A stretch of 64,000 bases of DNA from Neobacillus kokaensis. GTDB lineage: Bacteria; Bacillota; Bacilli; Bacillales; Cytobacillaceae. Shown one piece after another: positions 17,263-25,715 of this stretch. The notes beneath the pieces are model-generated. The model was not told the origin of the DNA and searched no databases. It worked only from the letters and a program-made list of their open reading frames with translations. The DNA is taken from NCBI RefSeq assembly GCF_014656545.1, contig NZ_BNDS01000009.1, forward strand, positions 90,560 through 154,559. Direction: 5' to 3'. The position numbers were made by a program, and so were the translations under genes. Within the stretch, counting starts at the first letter, position 1. Every line of letters begins with the position of its first letter.

Positions 17263-18552
17263 ATGAAGAAAAAAATCACGGTTGGAAATAAAGTGTTATT
17301 TCTTCTATGTGCTATGTACTTCATCACCTACATTGATCGGGTTAATATTGCCACAGCAGCTCCATTTATAAAGGAAGATTTGGGTTTATCCACAACGGAA
17401 ATGGGTTTTATTTTATCTGCCTTTGCTTATCCATATGCGCTTCTTCAAATATTTGGCGGCTGGATCGGCGATAAAGCAGGCGCTAAAAAGACTCTTACAT
17501 TTGTAGGAATAATTTGGGCTGCCACCACCGCGTTAACAGGCATGGTCACGGGATTAGTAAGTGCCATTTTAGTAAGAATCGGTCTTGGTTTTGGAGAAGG
17601 GGCTGCGTTTCCTACGGCTACAAAAGCGATGGCACAATGGCTTCCAAAGGAAAAATTCGGATTTGCACAGGGGATTGTCCATTCTGCTTCAAGGCTAGGA
17701 AATGCAGTTGCACCACCAGTTATTGCTTTACTGATCGTTGCTTTCGGCTGGAGAGAGTCATTTTTCATCATGGGAGCGATTAGTGTACTTTGGATTATTG
17801 CATGGCATTGGTATTTTAAAGAAAACCCTAAAGATCATCCCAAAATTACTCAGGAGGAATTAGAGAAATTACCTGTTTTTGAAGAGAAGAGTCAACAAAG
17901 CAAAAAAGTTGTTCCTTGGAAAAAGCTATTTAAAAGAATTCTCCCTGTTACCTTTGTCGATTTTTGCTATGGATGGACATTATGGGTATATTTAACCTGG
18001 CTTCCTTCGTTTTTATTTACTGCTTATAATTTGGATATTAAGAAATCGGCATTATTTGCTGCAGGAATTCTTTTGTCTGGGGTCATCGGCGATACACTTG
18101 GCGGAGTTTTATCAGATAAAATTTATGTGAAGACAAATAACTTGAAGCTTGCTCGCCGTTCTATTCTTGTTGTAGGTTTAACAGGTTCCTTAATCTTTTT
18201 ATTACCGACATTATTTGTGCATAACCTAACCTGGATTGCCATTTCCATGAGTTTAGCATTCTTTTTCCTTGAGCTTTGTAATGCCAATTTATGGGCCATT
18301 CCAATGGATATTGCACCGAATTATTCAGGAACCGCTAGCGGTATGATGAATACCGGATTTGGGGTAGCCGGCATGATATCACCAGTTGCCTTCGGATTTT
18401 TAATTTCATTTTCCGGTAACTGGCAGGTTCCATTTATCATGTCGGTCTTGTTATTGTTAATCGGTGTTTTTGTAACATTTACCATTGATCCATCAAAAAA
18501 ATTAGAAGTTGAACCTGACCAGCCTGGGACAGATATCTCGAGTCAAATCTAA
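17263..18552 (+). CDS. MFS transporter, anion:cation symporter family (SauU-like)
   Basis: A 429-residue inner-membrane transporter with about 12 hydrophobic segments. It has the ACS-family beginning YFITYIDRVNIATAAPFI, motif A as GGWIGDKAGAKKTL, and FGEGAAFPTATKAMAQWLP. This family imports organic anions such as hexuronates, glucarate, phthalate and, in Cupriavidus, presumably sulfoacetate. I start at ATG 17263, after AGGGGGAAGG; the upstream TTG at 17221 has no ribosome binding site. As the last gene of the cluster it most likely brings in the acid that the ligase activates. Confidence 0.87.
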   Translation: MKKKITVGNKVLFLLCAMYFITYIDRVNIATAAPFIKEDLGLSTTEMGFILSAFAYPYALLQIFGGWIGDKAGAKKTLTFVGIIWAATTALTGMVTGLVSAILVRIGLGFGEGAAFPTATKAMAQWLPKEKFGFAQGIVHSASRLGNAVAPPVIALLIVAFGWRESFFIMGAISVLWIIAWHWYFKENPKDHPKITQEELEKLPVFEEKSQQSKKVVPWKKLFKRILPVTFVDFCYGWTLWVYLTWLPSFLFTAYNLDIKKSALFAAGILLSGVIGDTLGGVLSDKIYVKTNNLKLARRSILVVGLTGSLIFLLPTLFVHNLTWIAISMSLAFFFLELCNANLWAIPMDIAPNYSGTASGMMNTGFGVAGMISPVAFGFLISFSGNWQVPFIMSVLLLLIGVFVTFTIDPSKKLEVEPDQPGTDISSQI

Positions 18553-18565
18553 GATTTAGATAAAA

Positions 18566-18601
18566 AATAGACACGACTAAGGTGCTTCGTGTCTATTTTT
18601 T
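18566..18601. terminator. Bidirectional terminator between convergent genes
   Basis: The arms AATAGACACGA and TCGTGTCTATT are followed by T residues on the plus strand and preceded by A residues. It also covers the last codons of the minus-strand phosphotransferase gene. Confidence 0.8.
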
Positions 18602-19609
18602 TAATTCATTTAAAATATATTCAACATCAATCTCGACAATCGCTTCATCCAAAAGGAGCCGATATCTAATATCACTCACTAATTTTAGCAATCTATCATT
18701 AGCCTTTGATAAATCTTCTTTTTTATGAAAGACTGAATATAAAGTGAGATCCCGCAGTTTGAAAAACAATGGCAGTTGTTTAAGCCAATAGACGTCAAGA
18801 TCGTTCTCCTCATAATATCCTTTTAAAAAATGGGCAGCGAAGTTTTGGGCAAATTGTGAGCGTTCTTGCTTGGTTTTTAAATCTGTTTGAAACCAAACTG
18901 CATAATAAATCGGGATGGCAATATCACTGGCAAACCAATGATATGAGCAATCATCAAAATCAAATACTTCAATGTTGCCGTTTTCTACAAAGAAATTCCC
19001 TGAATGGACGTCCGAGTGGATTAAGCCATAGGAGTCAGGTGTTTTTTCAAGCTTTTGAATTTGCTGCAGTAAGGCATTTCCTTTTTCAATCAGGTCTTTA
19101 TCTTCCGCGGGAACATATTGTTCAAATACAATTAAATCTTCTTCATCCCATTCAGGCCGTTTGGTAATCTGTTCTGGTATTTGATAGTTTTTAGTTGCAT
19201 GATTCATTTTACCCACTAACTTACCCCACTCATAAAACAAGGCATCGTTGAAATCTTCAGTTCTGACATTTTTTCCATTTGCCTTTTTAAACAGGCAGGC
19301 AAAAAAGAATGTGTCTTCTGCAGCTAAAGCTTCTACATAACTTCCATTTATAGATGGAAGTGAGCGGCACACATTTATCTTTTGATCTGCTAAAAAGTTC
19401 AACCAATCGAGCTCTGATTCGATTTGGTCCTTAGTCCTATGGGAGCTGTGAGTTAAACGAAGGATGAAAGGGGTTCCATTTCGATAAACCTCAAATGCAT
19501 AATTTTCGAAATCCCCCAGCTCTTTAGGTTCTTTTTCTACAGCGTCAAATAAAGTTAATGCCTGTTGAAAAATCTCTTCAGTAAACAATTTTGAAACTGA
19601 TTCTTCCAT
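18593..19609 (-). CDS. Aminoglycoside phosphotransferase (APH)-family small-molecule kinase
   Basis: A 338-residue kinase-fold protein of the APH/choline kinase family. The Brenner-type catalytic motif is GLIHSDVHSGNFF and the Mg2+-binding segment is EVFDFDDCSYHW. The nucleotide lobe at the start contains ELGDFENYAFEVYRNGTPFILRL. I start at ATG 19609 (GATGAGGA upstream). The ORF can extend to 19672 without a ribosome binding site. Family members phosphorylate antibiotics, homoserine, methylthioribose or spore-related substrates, so the substrate is not assigned. Its stop codon lies inside the terminator hairpin of the convergent transporter gene. Confidence 0.85.
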   Translation of the reverse strand: MEESVSKLFTEEIFQQALTLFDAVEKEPKELGDFENYAFEVYRNGTPFILRLTHSSHRTKDQIESELDWLNFLADQKINVCRSLPSINGSYVEALAAEDTFFFACLFKKANGKNVRTEDFNDALFYEWGKLVGKMNHATKNYQIPEQITKRPEWDEEDLIVFEQYVPAEDKDLIEKGNALLQQIQKLEKTPDSYGLIHSDVHSGNFFVENGNIEVFDFDDCSYHWFASDIAIPIYYAVWFQTDLKTKQERSQFAQNFAAHFLKGYYEENDLDVYWLKQLPLFFKLRDLTLYSVFHKKEDLSKANDRLLKLVSDIRYRLLLDEAIVEIDVEYILNELKK

Positions 19610-19822
19610 TATTTCATCCTCATCTTTCCAGTGTTGTAAGAAAATTCTACAAAAATATAAATAAATGGTCAATATTTAAATCCTATAAACCACTTTCATT
19701 CACTAAGAATAGTTTTATATAATACTTTTATATATCAGGAAGAAATGTATGAACAAAATTATTCGATCTTAAATGGATTTAGTGTGGAGATAAAAAAGAC
19801 TTTTTAATCTAACAGCAAGATA

Positions 19823-19855
19823 TAAAAAATCCACCTAGAATTGTCATTAGGTGGA
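19823..19855 (-). terminator. Terminator of the small gene at 19882
   Basis: On the minus strand, arms TCCACCTA and TAGGTGGA are followed by a T run, 27 bases after the stop codon. Confidence 0.7.
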
Positions 19856-19881
19856 CTATCATTTAGCAGACACCATAGTTC

Positions 19882-20082
19882 TTATTTTTTGATCGGCGGA
19901 ATGTTACTTTCTATTTGGAATGGCAGAGAATTGATTTCTTTCTTATTTTCATAAAACTGCTCATTAATTTGATGATTAGCCGTTTCTGCCTCAGAATCCC
20001 CTCGAAAATGCCTGGAATCATTGTCATTAAATATTTCATCCATTTGTTGATTGGCTTCAATCGCTTCATTCTCTTTTTTCAT
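19882..20082 (-). CDS. Small acidic protein of unknown function, 66 residues
   Basis: The gene starts at ATG 20082, preceded by AGAGGTG. The product (MKKENEAIEANQQMDEIFNDND...) is hydrophilic, rich in Asn, Gln and Glu, and has two related segments, ANQQMDEIFNDN and ANHQINEQFYEN, an internal repeat of about 33 residues. It lacks a membrane segment or signal peptide. The composition recalls small spore-associated or stress proteins of bacilli, but I do not recognise a family. It has its own terminator. Confidence 0.65.
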   Translation of the reverse strand: MKKENEAIEANQQMDEIFNDNDSRHFRGDSEAETANHQINEQFYENKKEINSLPFQIESNIPPIKK

Positions 20083-20336
20083 CGTGTATACACCTCTTTG
20101 ATAACAAGTTGATTGTATTTTGCCCAATCCAGTAAAAAGATCCCGCTTTTTAAAAGATTTTTGAAAATGGAGTTTGGGCAGTTATGTACTACTGTTTAAA
20201 CCTGCTTGAAAAAGGTATAAGAACAAATTTGATGCGCTTTTGGGTCACTTTTTCCTTTCATTTTAGTTATCCAGATAACCCTTGACACCTTTTTTCCATA
20301 ATCATTAGTTTGAAGTACCCTAGTAAGTCATTAAAA

Positions 20337-20364
20337 TTTACATAATATTAACAAAAATCAAATC
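20337..20364 (+). promoter_or_regulatory. Possible PhoP-binding direct repeats
   Basis: TTTACA, TTAACA and CAAATC follow each other at an exact 11-base period, the spacing of Bacillus Pho boxes (TT(A/T)ACA repeats). They lie about 80-110 bases before the secreted EEP-family gene. The last repeat is weak. The rest of the 360-bp gap shows nothing else I can identify. Confidence 0.4.
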
Positions 20365-20444
20365 TTCCTTTTACGATAATGTAATAGATTCTATAAATTC
20401 TACCTATAAAATAGGTGTTGTTATTAAAGGAAGGTGTGGATAAG

Positions 20445-21299
20445 ATGAGAAAAGGACCTATTATATTGGCGGTGATGTTATTGATTTTTACACTTACTTC
20501 TTTGGGAAACAGTGCTTTCGCAGAAGAACAGGAATTCCCACGTGGAGAAACGGTTGATGTAAAGGTTATGTCTTATAACATTCATCACGGTGTTGGGGAA
20601 GACGGAGTTTTGGATTTAGAACGAATTGCACAAATGATTGAGGGAGCAAATGCAGAAATTATTGGACTGCAGGAAGTGGATAATCACTGGTCAAGCCGCA
20701 GTGATTTGCAGGATCAGGCTAAAAGGCTGGCAGACCGGCTTGGAATGTTCTATACATATGCCGCAAATCTTGACTTGGAGCCGATAAAGCCAGGGGAACC
20801 CCGCCGTCAGTACGGTACAGCGATTTTAAGTAAATATCCAATTTTGAAGTCAGAAAACCATCCCCTTACGAAAATTGGCAATACCGAGCAGAGGGGACTA
20901 CTGGAAGCGGTTATTAACGTGAAAGGAAATCACCTTCATGTTTACAATACGCATTTAGCATTAACCTCAGCAGAACGCCATATCCAAATTGAGGAAATAA
21001 TTAATATTGCGGCTAAGTCTGAAGGGCCAAAAGTCATTTTAGGTGATCTAAACGCAACACCCGAAAGCAACGAAATGCAGTTGTTGTATTCTAATTATCA
21101 AGATACATTTGCAGGTGAAAACAAAGCAAATACGTACCCTGCAGCAAACCCTGCAAAAAGAATCGATTATATTTTCTGCTCCACTAATTTAGAAATAAAA
21201 GAGGCCAAAGTCATTAATACACTAGCATCGGATCATCTACCAATATTGACCGAGCTTGTATTGGAACGCAACGAGCCTTTTAACAACGGAAATAAGTAA
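20445..21299 (+). CDS. Secreted endonuclease/exonuclease/phosphatase (EEP)-family phosphodiesterase
   Basis: A 284-residue protein with a Sec signal peptide (MRKGPIILAVMLLIFTLTSL, cleavage probably after ASN-SAFA near residue 26) and an EEP domain. Catalytic motifs are MSYNIHHGVG, GLQEVDNHW, GDLNATPESN and the final SDHLPILTEL, which form the divalent metal and phosphate site. Members hydrolyse nucleic acids, phospholipids or inositol phosphates. An extracellular phosphate-scavenging phosphodiesterase would fit the Pho-like sequence upstream. I start at ATG 20445, after AAGGAAGGTG; an in-frame start at 20415 would disrupt the signal peptide. Confidence 0.88.
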   Translation: MRKGPIILAVMLLIFTLTSLGNSAFAEEQEFPRGETVDVKVMSYNIHHGVGEDGVLDLERIAQMIEGANAEIIGLQEVDNHWSSRSDLQDQAKRLADRLGMFYTYAANLDLEPIKPGEPRRQYGTAILSKYPILKSENHPLTKIGNTEQRGLLEAVINVKGNHLHVYNTHLALTSAERHIQIEEIINIAAKSEGPKVILGDLNATPESNEMQLLYSNYQDTFAGENKANTYPAANPAKRIDYIFCSTNLEIKEAKVINTLASDHLPILTELVLERNEPFNNGNK

Positions 21300-21307
21300 T
21301 TTGGATC

Positions 21308-21337
21308 CCTCCGCATTTTGCGGAGGTTTTTTATTTT
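21308..21337 (+). terminator. Terminator after the EEP-family gene
   Basis: The arms CCTCCGC and GCGGAGG around ATTTT are followed by TTTTTTATTTTT. Confidence 0.85.
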
Positions 21338-21579
21338 TCCCGCCTCCAAGGGGAATCACCAAGCTGAATGAGCCTGGAAGAAATTATCAACTTGAATTGA
21401 ATGTAATTATTTATTTTCTATTTTCATATTATATTTATACAAGTTTTGTTTTTTTACTAGCTTTCTGTAATCGTAAGGTTAGAATTTGAAAAGTTTAGTA
21501 TAAATAAAAGCCTTTAGCTTCCCTACATAAGCTCCCAAAGGCTCTGGAAGTACTATAATAAATAAATTGAGGTGACATT

Positions 21580-22806
21580 ATGTCTAAGATATATGATGTA
21601 ATTATTACCGGTGCCAGGTGTGCAGGTACCACTCTAGCGATCTATCTTTCGAGAGCAGGTTTTCGCGTGTTATTAATTGATCGTACAGCCTTTCCTAGTG
21701 ATACGTTATCTACTCATACTTTTTTTAACAATACTACAGCGATTCTTCGCGAACTCGGAGTAATGGATCAATTATTAAAAACCAATACACCATCAGTACG
21801 GGATATAAAGTTTCAGTTTGATGAGACCGTTATCGAAGGAGTCATTCCAATGGTTCATGGTGAGGATAACTGTCACTGTATCAGACGTACATATTTTGAT
21901 CACGTAATGATTGAGAAGGCCAGGTCTGAGCAAAACGTAACGATTTTGGAGAAGTTTCGTGTGATGGATGTGCTTTATGAAGGCGATACCATTATCGGTG
22001 TTAAAGGGATAGATGCTCACAATATCGAAAGACAGTTCCGGGCGAAAATTGTCGTTGGAGCAGATGGCCGTTCTTCAGTTATTCGCACATCTGCAAAAAG
22101 TAAATTGAAAGTAGCGGAAAAAGCAAATGCTGCTATTTTTTATGGTTATTACGCAAACTTTCAAAAAGAGGATGTACCAAAATTTGAAGTATATAAAATA
22201 AAAGAACATACTGCGATTCTTTTTCCGACATGTGATGATTTATATGTTGTAGTCGGTATTCTTCCATTGCAAAACAAAGCATGGATTGAGAGGATCAAAA
22301 CAAACCCGAAAAGTGGTCTTTATGACTTTTTAATGGATAATTTTAAAAATACACCGATTCCAGAGCGTTTGCAGTCTGCACAATTAATGGGTGCAATCAA
22401 AGGAATCGTTGGGTATGATAATTATTGGTATCAAGGAATGGGAAAAGGCTGGGCATTGGTAGGAGATGCGATAAGCTTTAAAGATCCGGGCATGGCTCAA
22501 GGAATGCATGATGCTATTTATGGGGCTAGAATTTTATCGACAGTTTTATCAAATCATCGTGATTGGAACCTGCAGTGGGAAACCATGGCTGATGAATATC
22601 AACAACTAATGGAAAACGAGTTTATGATTCGATTTCAAATGGGGTGTCAAATCTCAAAGAATGAACCGATATCCGAGCAACAAGCAGCGATGTACAACAT
22701 CATTCGTTCACACCCAGGAGCGATACAAAAGTTCTTAGGAATTTACAATTATGCAAATGAACCAGCGGATTTAGAAACGGAAATGAAAAACATCATTCAT
22801 CCGTAG
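21580..22806 (+). CDS. FAD-dependent oxidoreductase, group A monooxygenase/geranylgeranyl reductase-like
   Basis: A 408-residue flavoprotein. The N-terminal dinucleotide-binding motif is DVIITGARCAGTTLAIYLSRAG (a GxGxxG variant with GARCAG), followed by the FAD ribose segment ending in LLIDR. The central VGADGRSSVIR and the late LVGDAISFKDPGMAQGM are the DG and GD motifs of the PHBH fold. Such enzymes hydroxylate aromatic or polyketide-like molecules or reduce isoprenoid chains. The substrate is not evident and no partner gene is adjacent. The ribosome binding site is GAGGTGACATT. Confidence 0.85.
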   Translation: MSKIYDVIITGARCAGTTLAIYLSRAGFRVLLIDRTAFPSDTLSTHTFFNNTTAILRELGVMDQLLKTNTPSVRDIKFQFDETVIEGVIPMVHGEDNCHCIRRTYFDHVMIEKARSEQNVTILEKFRVMDVLYEGDTIIGVKGIDAHNIERQFRAKIVVGADGRSSVIRTSAKSKLKVAEKANAAIFYGYYANFQKEDVPKFEVYKIKEHTAILFPTCDDLYVVVGILPLQNKAWIERIKTNPKSGLYDFLMDNFKNTPIPERLQSAQLMGAIKGIVGYDNYWYQGMGKGWALVGDAISFKDPGMAQGMHDAIYGARILSTVLSNHRDWNLQWETMADEYQQLMENEFMIRFQMGCQISKNEPISEQQAAMYNIIRSHPGAIQKFLGIYNYANEPADLETEMKNIIHP

Positions 22807-22964
22807 CATATGTTTATGTCAATGGCGTTTAAAAAGCCTGAAAAACTTAAAGCAATCAACGATTAAATCATTATAAAAATATTTTCAGTTAAGCGAATTG
22901 TAGAAATATATTTCATTAATAAGTGAAAAAAGTAATAGGACTCCTAAAGGGTTAATGCCAAATA

Positions 22965-23001
22965 AAAAATAGCTGATGGATATCCATCAGCTATTTTTTA
23001 T
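22965..23001. terminator. Bidirectional terminator-like hairpin
   Basis: The perfect arms AAAAAATAGCTGATGGA and TCCATCAGCTATTTTTT are followed by ATTTG. It separates the flavoprotein gene from the sigma-54 locus and could serve both strands. The 160 bases between the flavoprotein stop and this hairpin hold no gene I can support. Confidence 0.8.
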
Positions 23002-23096
23002 TTGTTCAAAATTCTTATAAAGAGAAAAAAGAACTCTATTCTTTATGATGTTTTCGAAGAGTGAATAATCAGCCTTATACACCTTTTGCATTAATT

Positions 23097-23135
23097 TTGC
23101 ATCAGTATTGTAGAATTGCATCAAATTTTGTAGAA
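23097..23135 (+). promoter_or_regulatory. Tandem repeats, probable activator-binding site upstream of a sigma-54 promoter
   Basis: Two adjacent 19-20 bp direct repeats, TTGCATCAGTATTGTAGAA and TTGCATCAAATTTTGTAGAAA, lie 37-75 bases before the -24 box. Similar TGTA...GCATCA elements precede the other two sigma-54 promoters of this locus. They are probably sites for the PAS-AAA+ activator encoded at 27587. Confidence 0.55.
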
Positions 23136-23171
23136 AAATCGTCACAACAAGTATGAAATAAGTTAAAATTC

Positions 23172-23188
23172 TGGCATGATTATTGCAT
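23172..23188 (+). promoter_or_regulatory. Sigma-54 promoter of the VOC-SDR genes
   Basis: TGGCATGATTATTGCAT has the GG (23173) and GC (23185) dinucleotides exactly 12 bases apart, matching the -24/-12 consensus TGGCAC-N5-TTGC. The first gene starts 38 bases downstream. Confidence 0.8.
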
Positions 23189-23225
23189 AATGATTTAAAT
23201 AGAAAAATAAATGAGGAGGATTAAC

Positions 23226-23687
23226 ATGGCTGAAGGTAGGGTTGTTGGATTTATTCATAGTGGTATAACTGTAAAAAATTTAGAAAGTGCACTTGATTTT
23301 TATGTAAATATTCTAGGTTTTGAACTTTTATCTACACAAGTAGCAAATAGTGACTATATTTTTGACATTGTAGAAATTCCTGGTTTAAAAGAAATAAAAA
23401 TTGCTTTTGTTCAAATTCCTGGCGGTCATGTGCTTGAATTATTAGAATATGTCGGTATTGATACGTATTCAGCAAGTTCACGTTCGTGCGATTACGGTAC
23501 TGGTCATATTTGTTTAATGGTTGAAAATTTGGAAGAAATGTTTAAGGAATTAAAAGCCAAAGGGGTTCAATTTAAGTCGAAAAAAGTAGCGAATATTTCA
23601 GCTGGTGCAAATAAAGGATCCAAAGCTGTTTATATGCTTGATCCTGATGGCTATATTATCGAGTTAATGGAAAAGAAATTGTCTTAA
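23226..23687 (+). CDS. VOC-superfamily metalloprotein (glyoxalase/epimerase-like)
   Basis: A 153-residue protein of the vicinal oxygen chelate fold with two beta-alpha-beta-beta-beta halves. Candidate metal ligands are His11 in GFIHSGITV, a Glu in VLELLEY, His in GTGHICLMV and Glu near the end in YIIELME. It should be a small divalent-metal isomerase, lyase or epimerase acting on an alpha-hydroxy carbonyl or acyl-CoA. It is the first gene after a sigma-54 promoter and is followed by an SDR gene 30 bases downstream. I start at ATG 23226, with GAGGAGG upstream. Confidence 0.85.
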   Translation: MAEGRVVGFIHSGITVKNLESALDFYVNILGFELLSTQVANSDYIFDIVEIPGLKEIKIAFVQIPGGHVLELLEYVGIDTYSASSRSCDYGTGHICLMVENLEEMFKELKAKGVQFKSKKVANISAGANKGSKAVYMLDPDGYIIELMEKKLS

Positions 23688-23717
23688 AGTATCGGAAACA
23701 TTGAGAGGTGTAAATAA

Positions 23718-24470
23718 ATGAACGATTTAAAAGGTAAAAAAGCAATTGTAACAGGTGCTGCGCAGGGTCTAGGCTTAGCAATGGCTGAAGGGCTCTGTTC
23801 TAATGGTGTCAAAGTTTGTATTTTAGACATTTCACCAAATTTGGACCAAGTAGTAGAGGAGTTAAGAAAAAAAGATTTTGATGTTGTTGGACTACATGCA
23901 GATTTATCGAATCAAGAACAGCTTCCTAATTTATTTCATACAGCTGTTGAATTGCTAGGCTGCGAGCTAGATATTTTAATTAACAATGCTGGTATCCATA
24001 AACCAATGCCGGCTTTAGAACTGCCTGTCAAAGATTTTCAAAGAATTTTGGATATAAATGTAACGACGGTTTTCCAATTATGCAGACTCGCAGCAGAGGA
24101 AATGAAAAAGAAAGGGAAGGGAAAAATTATTAATATTGCATCCGTCTTAAGTTTTATGGGTGGATTTAATGCCGCGGCTTATTCTGCTAGTAAAGGTGCT
24201 GTTGCACAATTAACGAAATCATTATCGAATGAATGGGCAAGTGAAGGGATTAATGTCAATGCGATTGCTCCGGGTTATTATATTACGGAATTAAATCAGC
24301 ACATTCTAAACGATCAAGAAAGATTGGAGTCATTAGTTTCTCGAATACCTGCAGGCCGCTTAGGCAATCCGGAAGAACTATCAGGGACCGTAGAATTTTT
24401 ATCTTCTACTAAGTCAGATTATATTAACGGAGCAATCATTCCAGTTGATGGTGGATTTCTAGGCAGATAG
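23718..24470 (+). CDS. Short-chain dehydrogenase/reductase (first copy)
   Basis: A 250-residue NAD(P)-dependent SDR. The cofactor motif is TGAAQGLGLA (residues 12-21), then NNAG in ILINNAGIH, catalytic Ser in IASVLSF and Tyr-Lys in YSASK, and a C-terminal PVDGGFL ending common in KduD/gluconate 5-dehydrogenase-type SDRs. It has a close paralogue at 34165. It probably oxidises a secondary alcohol to a ketone in the pathway encoded here. It is co-transcribed with the VOC gene. Confidence 0.88.
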   Translation: MNDLKGKKAIVTGAAQGLGLAMAEGLCSNGVKVCILDISPNLDQVVEELRKKDFDVVGLHADLSNQEQLPNLFHTAVELLGCELDILINNAGIHKPMPALELPVKDFQRILDINVTTVFQLCRLAAEEMKKKGKGKIINIASVLSFMGGFNAAAYSASKGAVAQLTKSLSNEWASEGINVNAIAPGYYITELNQHILNDQERLESLVSRIPAGRLGNPEELSGTVEFLSSTKSDYINGAIIPVDGGFLGR

Positions 24471-24487
24471 TAATTTATCGTCAATGA

Positions 24488-24523
24488 TTGTAGTATTGCA
24501 TCACGAAATGTAAAAATGCATCG
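24488..24523 (+). promoter_or_regulatory. Paired repeats, probable activator-binding site
   Basis: TTGTAGTATTGCATCA and TGTAAAAATGCATCG form a 21-base-spaced direct repeat, 50-85 bases before the -24 box of the next sigma-54 promoter. The core TGTA-N4-TGCATC matches the elements at 23097. Confidence 0.5.
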
Positions 24524-24572
24524 AAATTACAGACTATTATGGTAATTATAAGTGTTTTCTCAACAAAATAAA

Positions 24573-24589
24573 TTGGCACAAAGCTTGCA
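24573..24589 (+). promoter_or_regulatory. Sigma-54 promoter of the TRAP transporter operon
   Basis: TTGGCACAAAGCTTGCA has GG at 24575 and GC at 24587, 12 bases apart, a near-perfect -24/-12 element. Confidence 0.85.
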
Positions 24590-24626
24590 AGAAATAAAAA
24601 TAGTAAACATTAAAGGGGGACTTACT

Positions 24627-25673
24627 TTGGGGAAATTAAGGCTTTCGGTCATCTTATTCACAATCGCTTCTATCGTTTTAATCCTTTCAGGGTGCAGGGC
24701 TGGAAAGGAAGCTGGAACAGTTGGGGCAGATGGTAAGAAAGTTGTCATTAGAATGGCTAATTTAGTTTCTGACAACAACTTTCTCCATACTGGTTATAAA
24801 AAATTTAAGGAAGTAGCTGAAAAAGAGAGTAATGGTCAAATTGAAGTGCAAATTTATAACAACGGAACTCTAACTCCTTCTGAAGATATGGAATATGAAA
24901 TGCTTCAAACTGGTGTTTTAGATGTTGTAACAAATGCAGGGTTTGTTGTAGCAAGTAACGCACATGCCCCTTCCTATAGCATTTTTGATGTTCCTTTCTT
25001 ATTTTCAAATGAAGAGGAAATGTACAAATTAACAGATGGGGAATACGGAGAAATCCTTAAGAAGGATTTAGAAGAAAAATCGAATGCCTATTTTTTAGGA
25101 ACGTTTAGTATTGGCTCATTTGCAATCGCTAACAATAAACACGAAGTACGAGAACCATCTGATTTAAAAGGTTTAAAAATCAGAAGTACAACTACACCGC
25201 TTCAAGCAGGGACCATTGCTGCAATGGGAGCAAATCCGACGCCAATTTCATATGGGGAAATTTTCACCTCACTACAGCAAGGGACAATCGACGGGGTCCA
25301 AACTACGACGCCACTAATACATGCAGACAGATTTTATGAAGTGGCGGATAATTTGACGCTTACACGACATTTTCCGCTCCCTCATATTTTGATGGTCAAT
25401 AAAGATTTTTATGACGGCTTAACCGATGAACTGAAACAAGTCGTAGATAAAGCAGCAAATGAACAAATTAAATATGCCAGGGAACTAGCTGTTAAAGCAG
25501 AAAAGGAAGCTATAGAAGGCATGGAAAAGAAAGGTGTTAAGGTAGTTGAGCCAACTGCTGAAGAGTTAGAATTATTTAAAAAATCTGTACAGCCAGCAAT
25601 TGATAAAAACATTGATAGAGTAGGTAAGAAAAATTATGAAATAGCTTTAAAGCTCCTTGGGAAAACCGAGTAA
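24627..25673 (+). CDS. TRAP transporter solute-binding lipoprotein, DctP type
   Basis: A 348-residue extracytoplasmic binding protein of a tripartite ATP-independent transporter. It has a lipoprotein signal peptide with the lipobox LSGC near residue 21, so it is tethered to the outer face of the membrane. Typical DctP segments are present: LKGLKIRSTTTPLQAGTIAAMGANPTPISYGEIFTSLQQGTIDGV, which carries the carboxylate-binding Arg. I start at TTG 24627, after AAAGGGGGA. The ORF runs upstream to 24552, but that would place the sigma-54 promoter inside the gene. It captures an organic acid for the permease encoded next. Confidence 0.88.
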   Translation: MGKLRLSVILFTIASIVLILSGCRAGKEAGTVGADGKKVVIRMANLVSDNNFLHTGYKKFKEVAEKESNGQIEVQIYNNGTLTPSEDMEYEMLQTGVLDVVTNAGFVVASNAHAPSYSIFDVPFLFSNEEEMYKLTDGEYGEILKKDLEEKSNAYFLGTFSIGSFAIANNKHEVREPSDLKGLKIRSTTTPLQAGTIAAMGANPTPISYGEIFTSLQQGTIDGVQTTTPLIHADRFYEVADNLTLTRHFPLPHILMVNKDFYDGLTDELKQVVDKAANEQIKYARELAVKAEKEAIEGMEKKGVKVVEPTAEELELFKKSVQPAIDKNIDRVGKKNYEIALKLLGKTE

Positions 25674-25715
25674 GGCAGGAATTCATATTCATACTAGATA
25701 TTAGAGGTGAGCAAT

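Noticed and set aside
24552..24626. N-terminal extension of the TRAP binding protein
   Set aside because: The extension would contain the sigma-54 promoter at 24573. The lipoprotein signal peptide begins naturally at TTG 24627.
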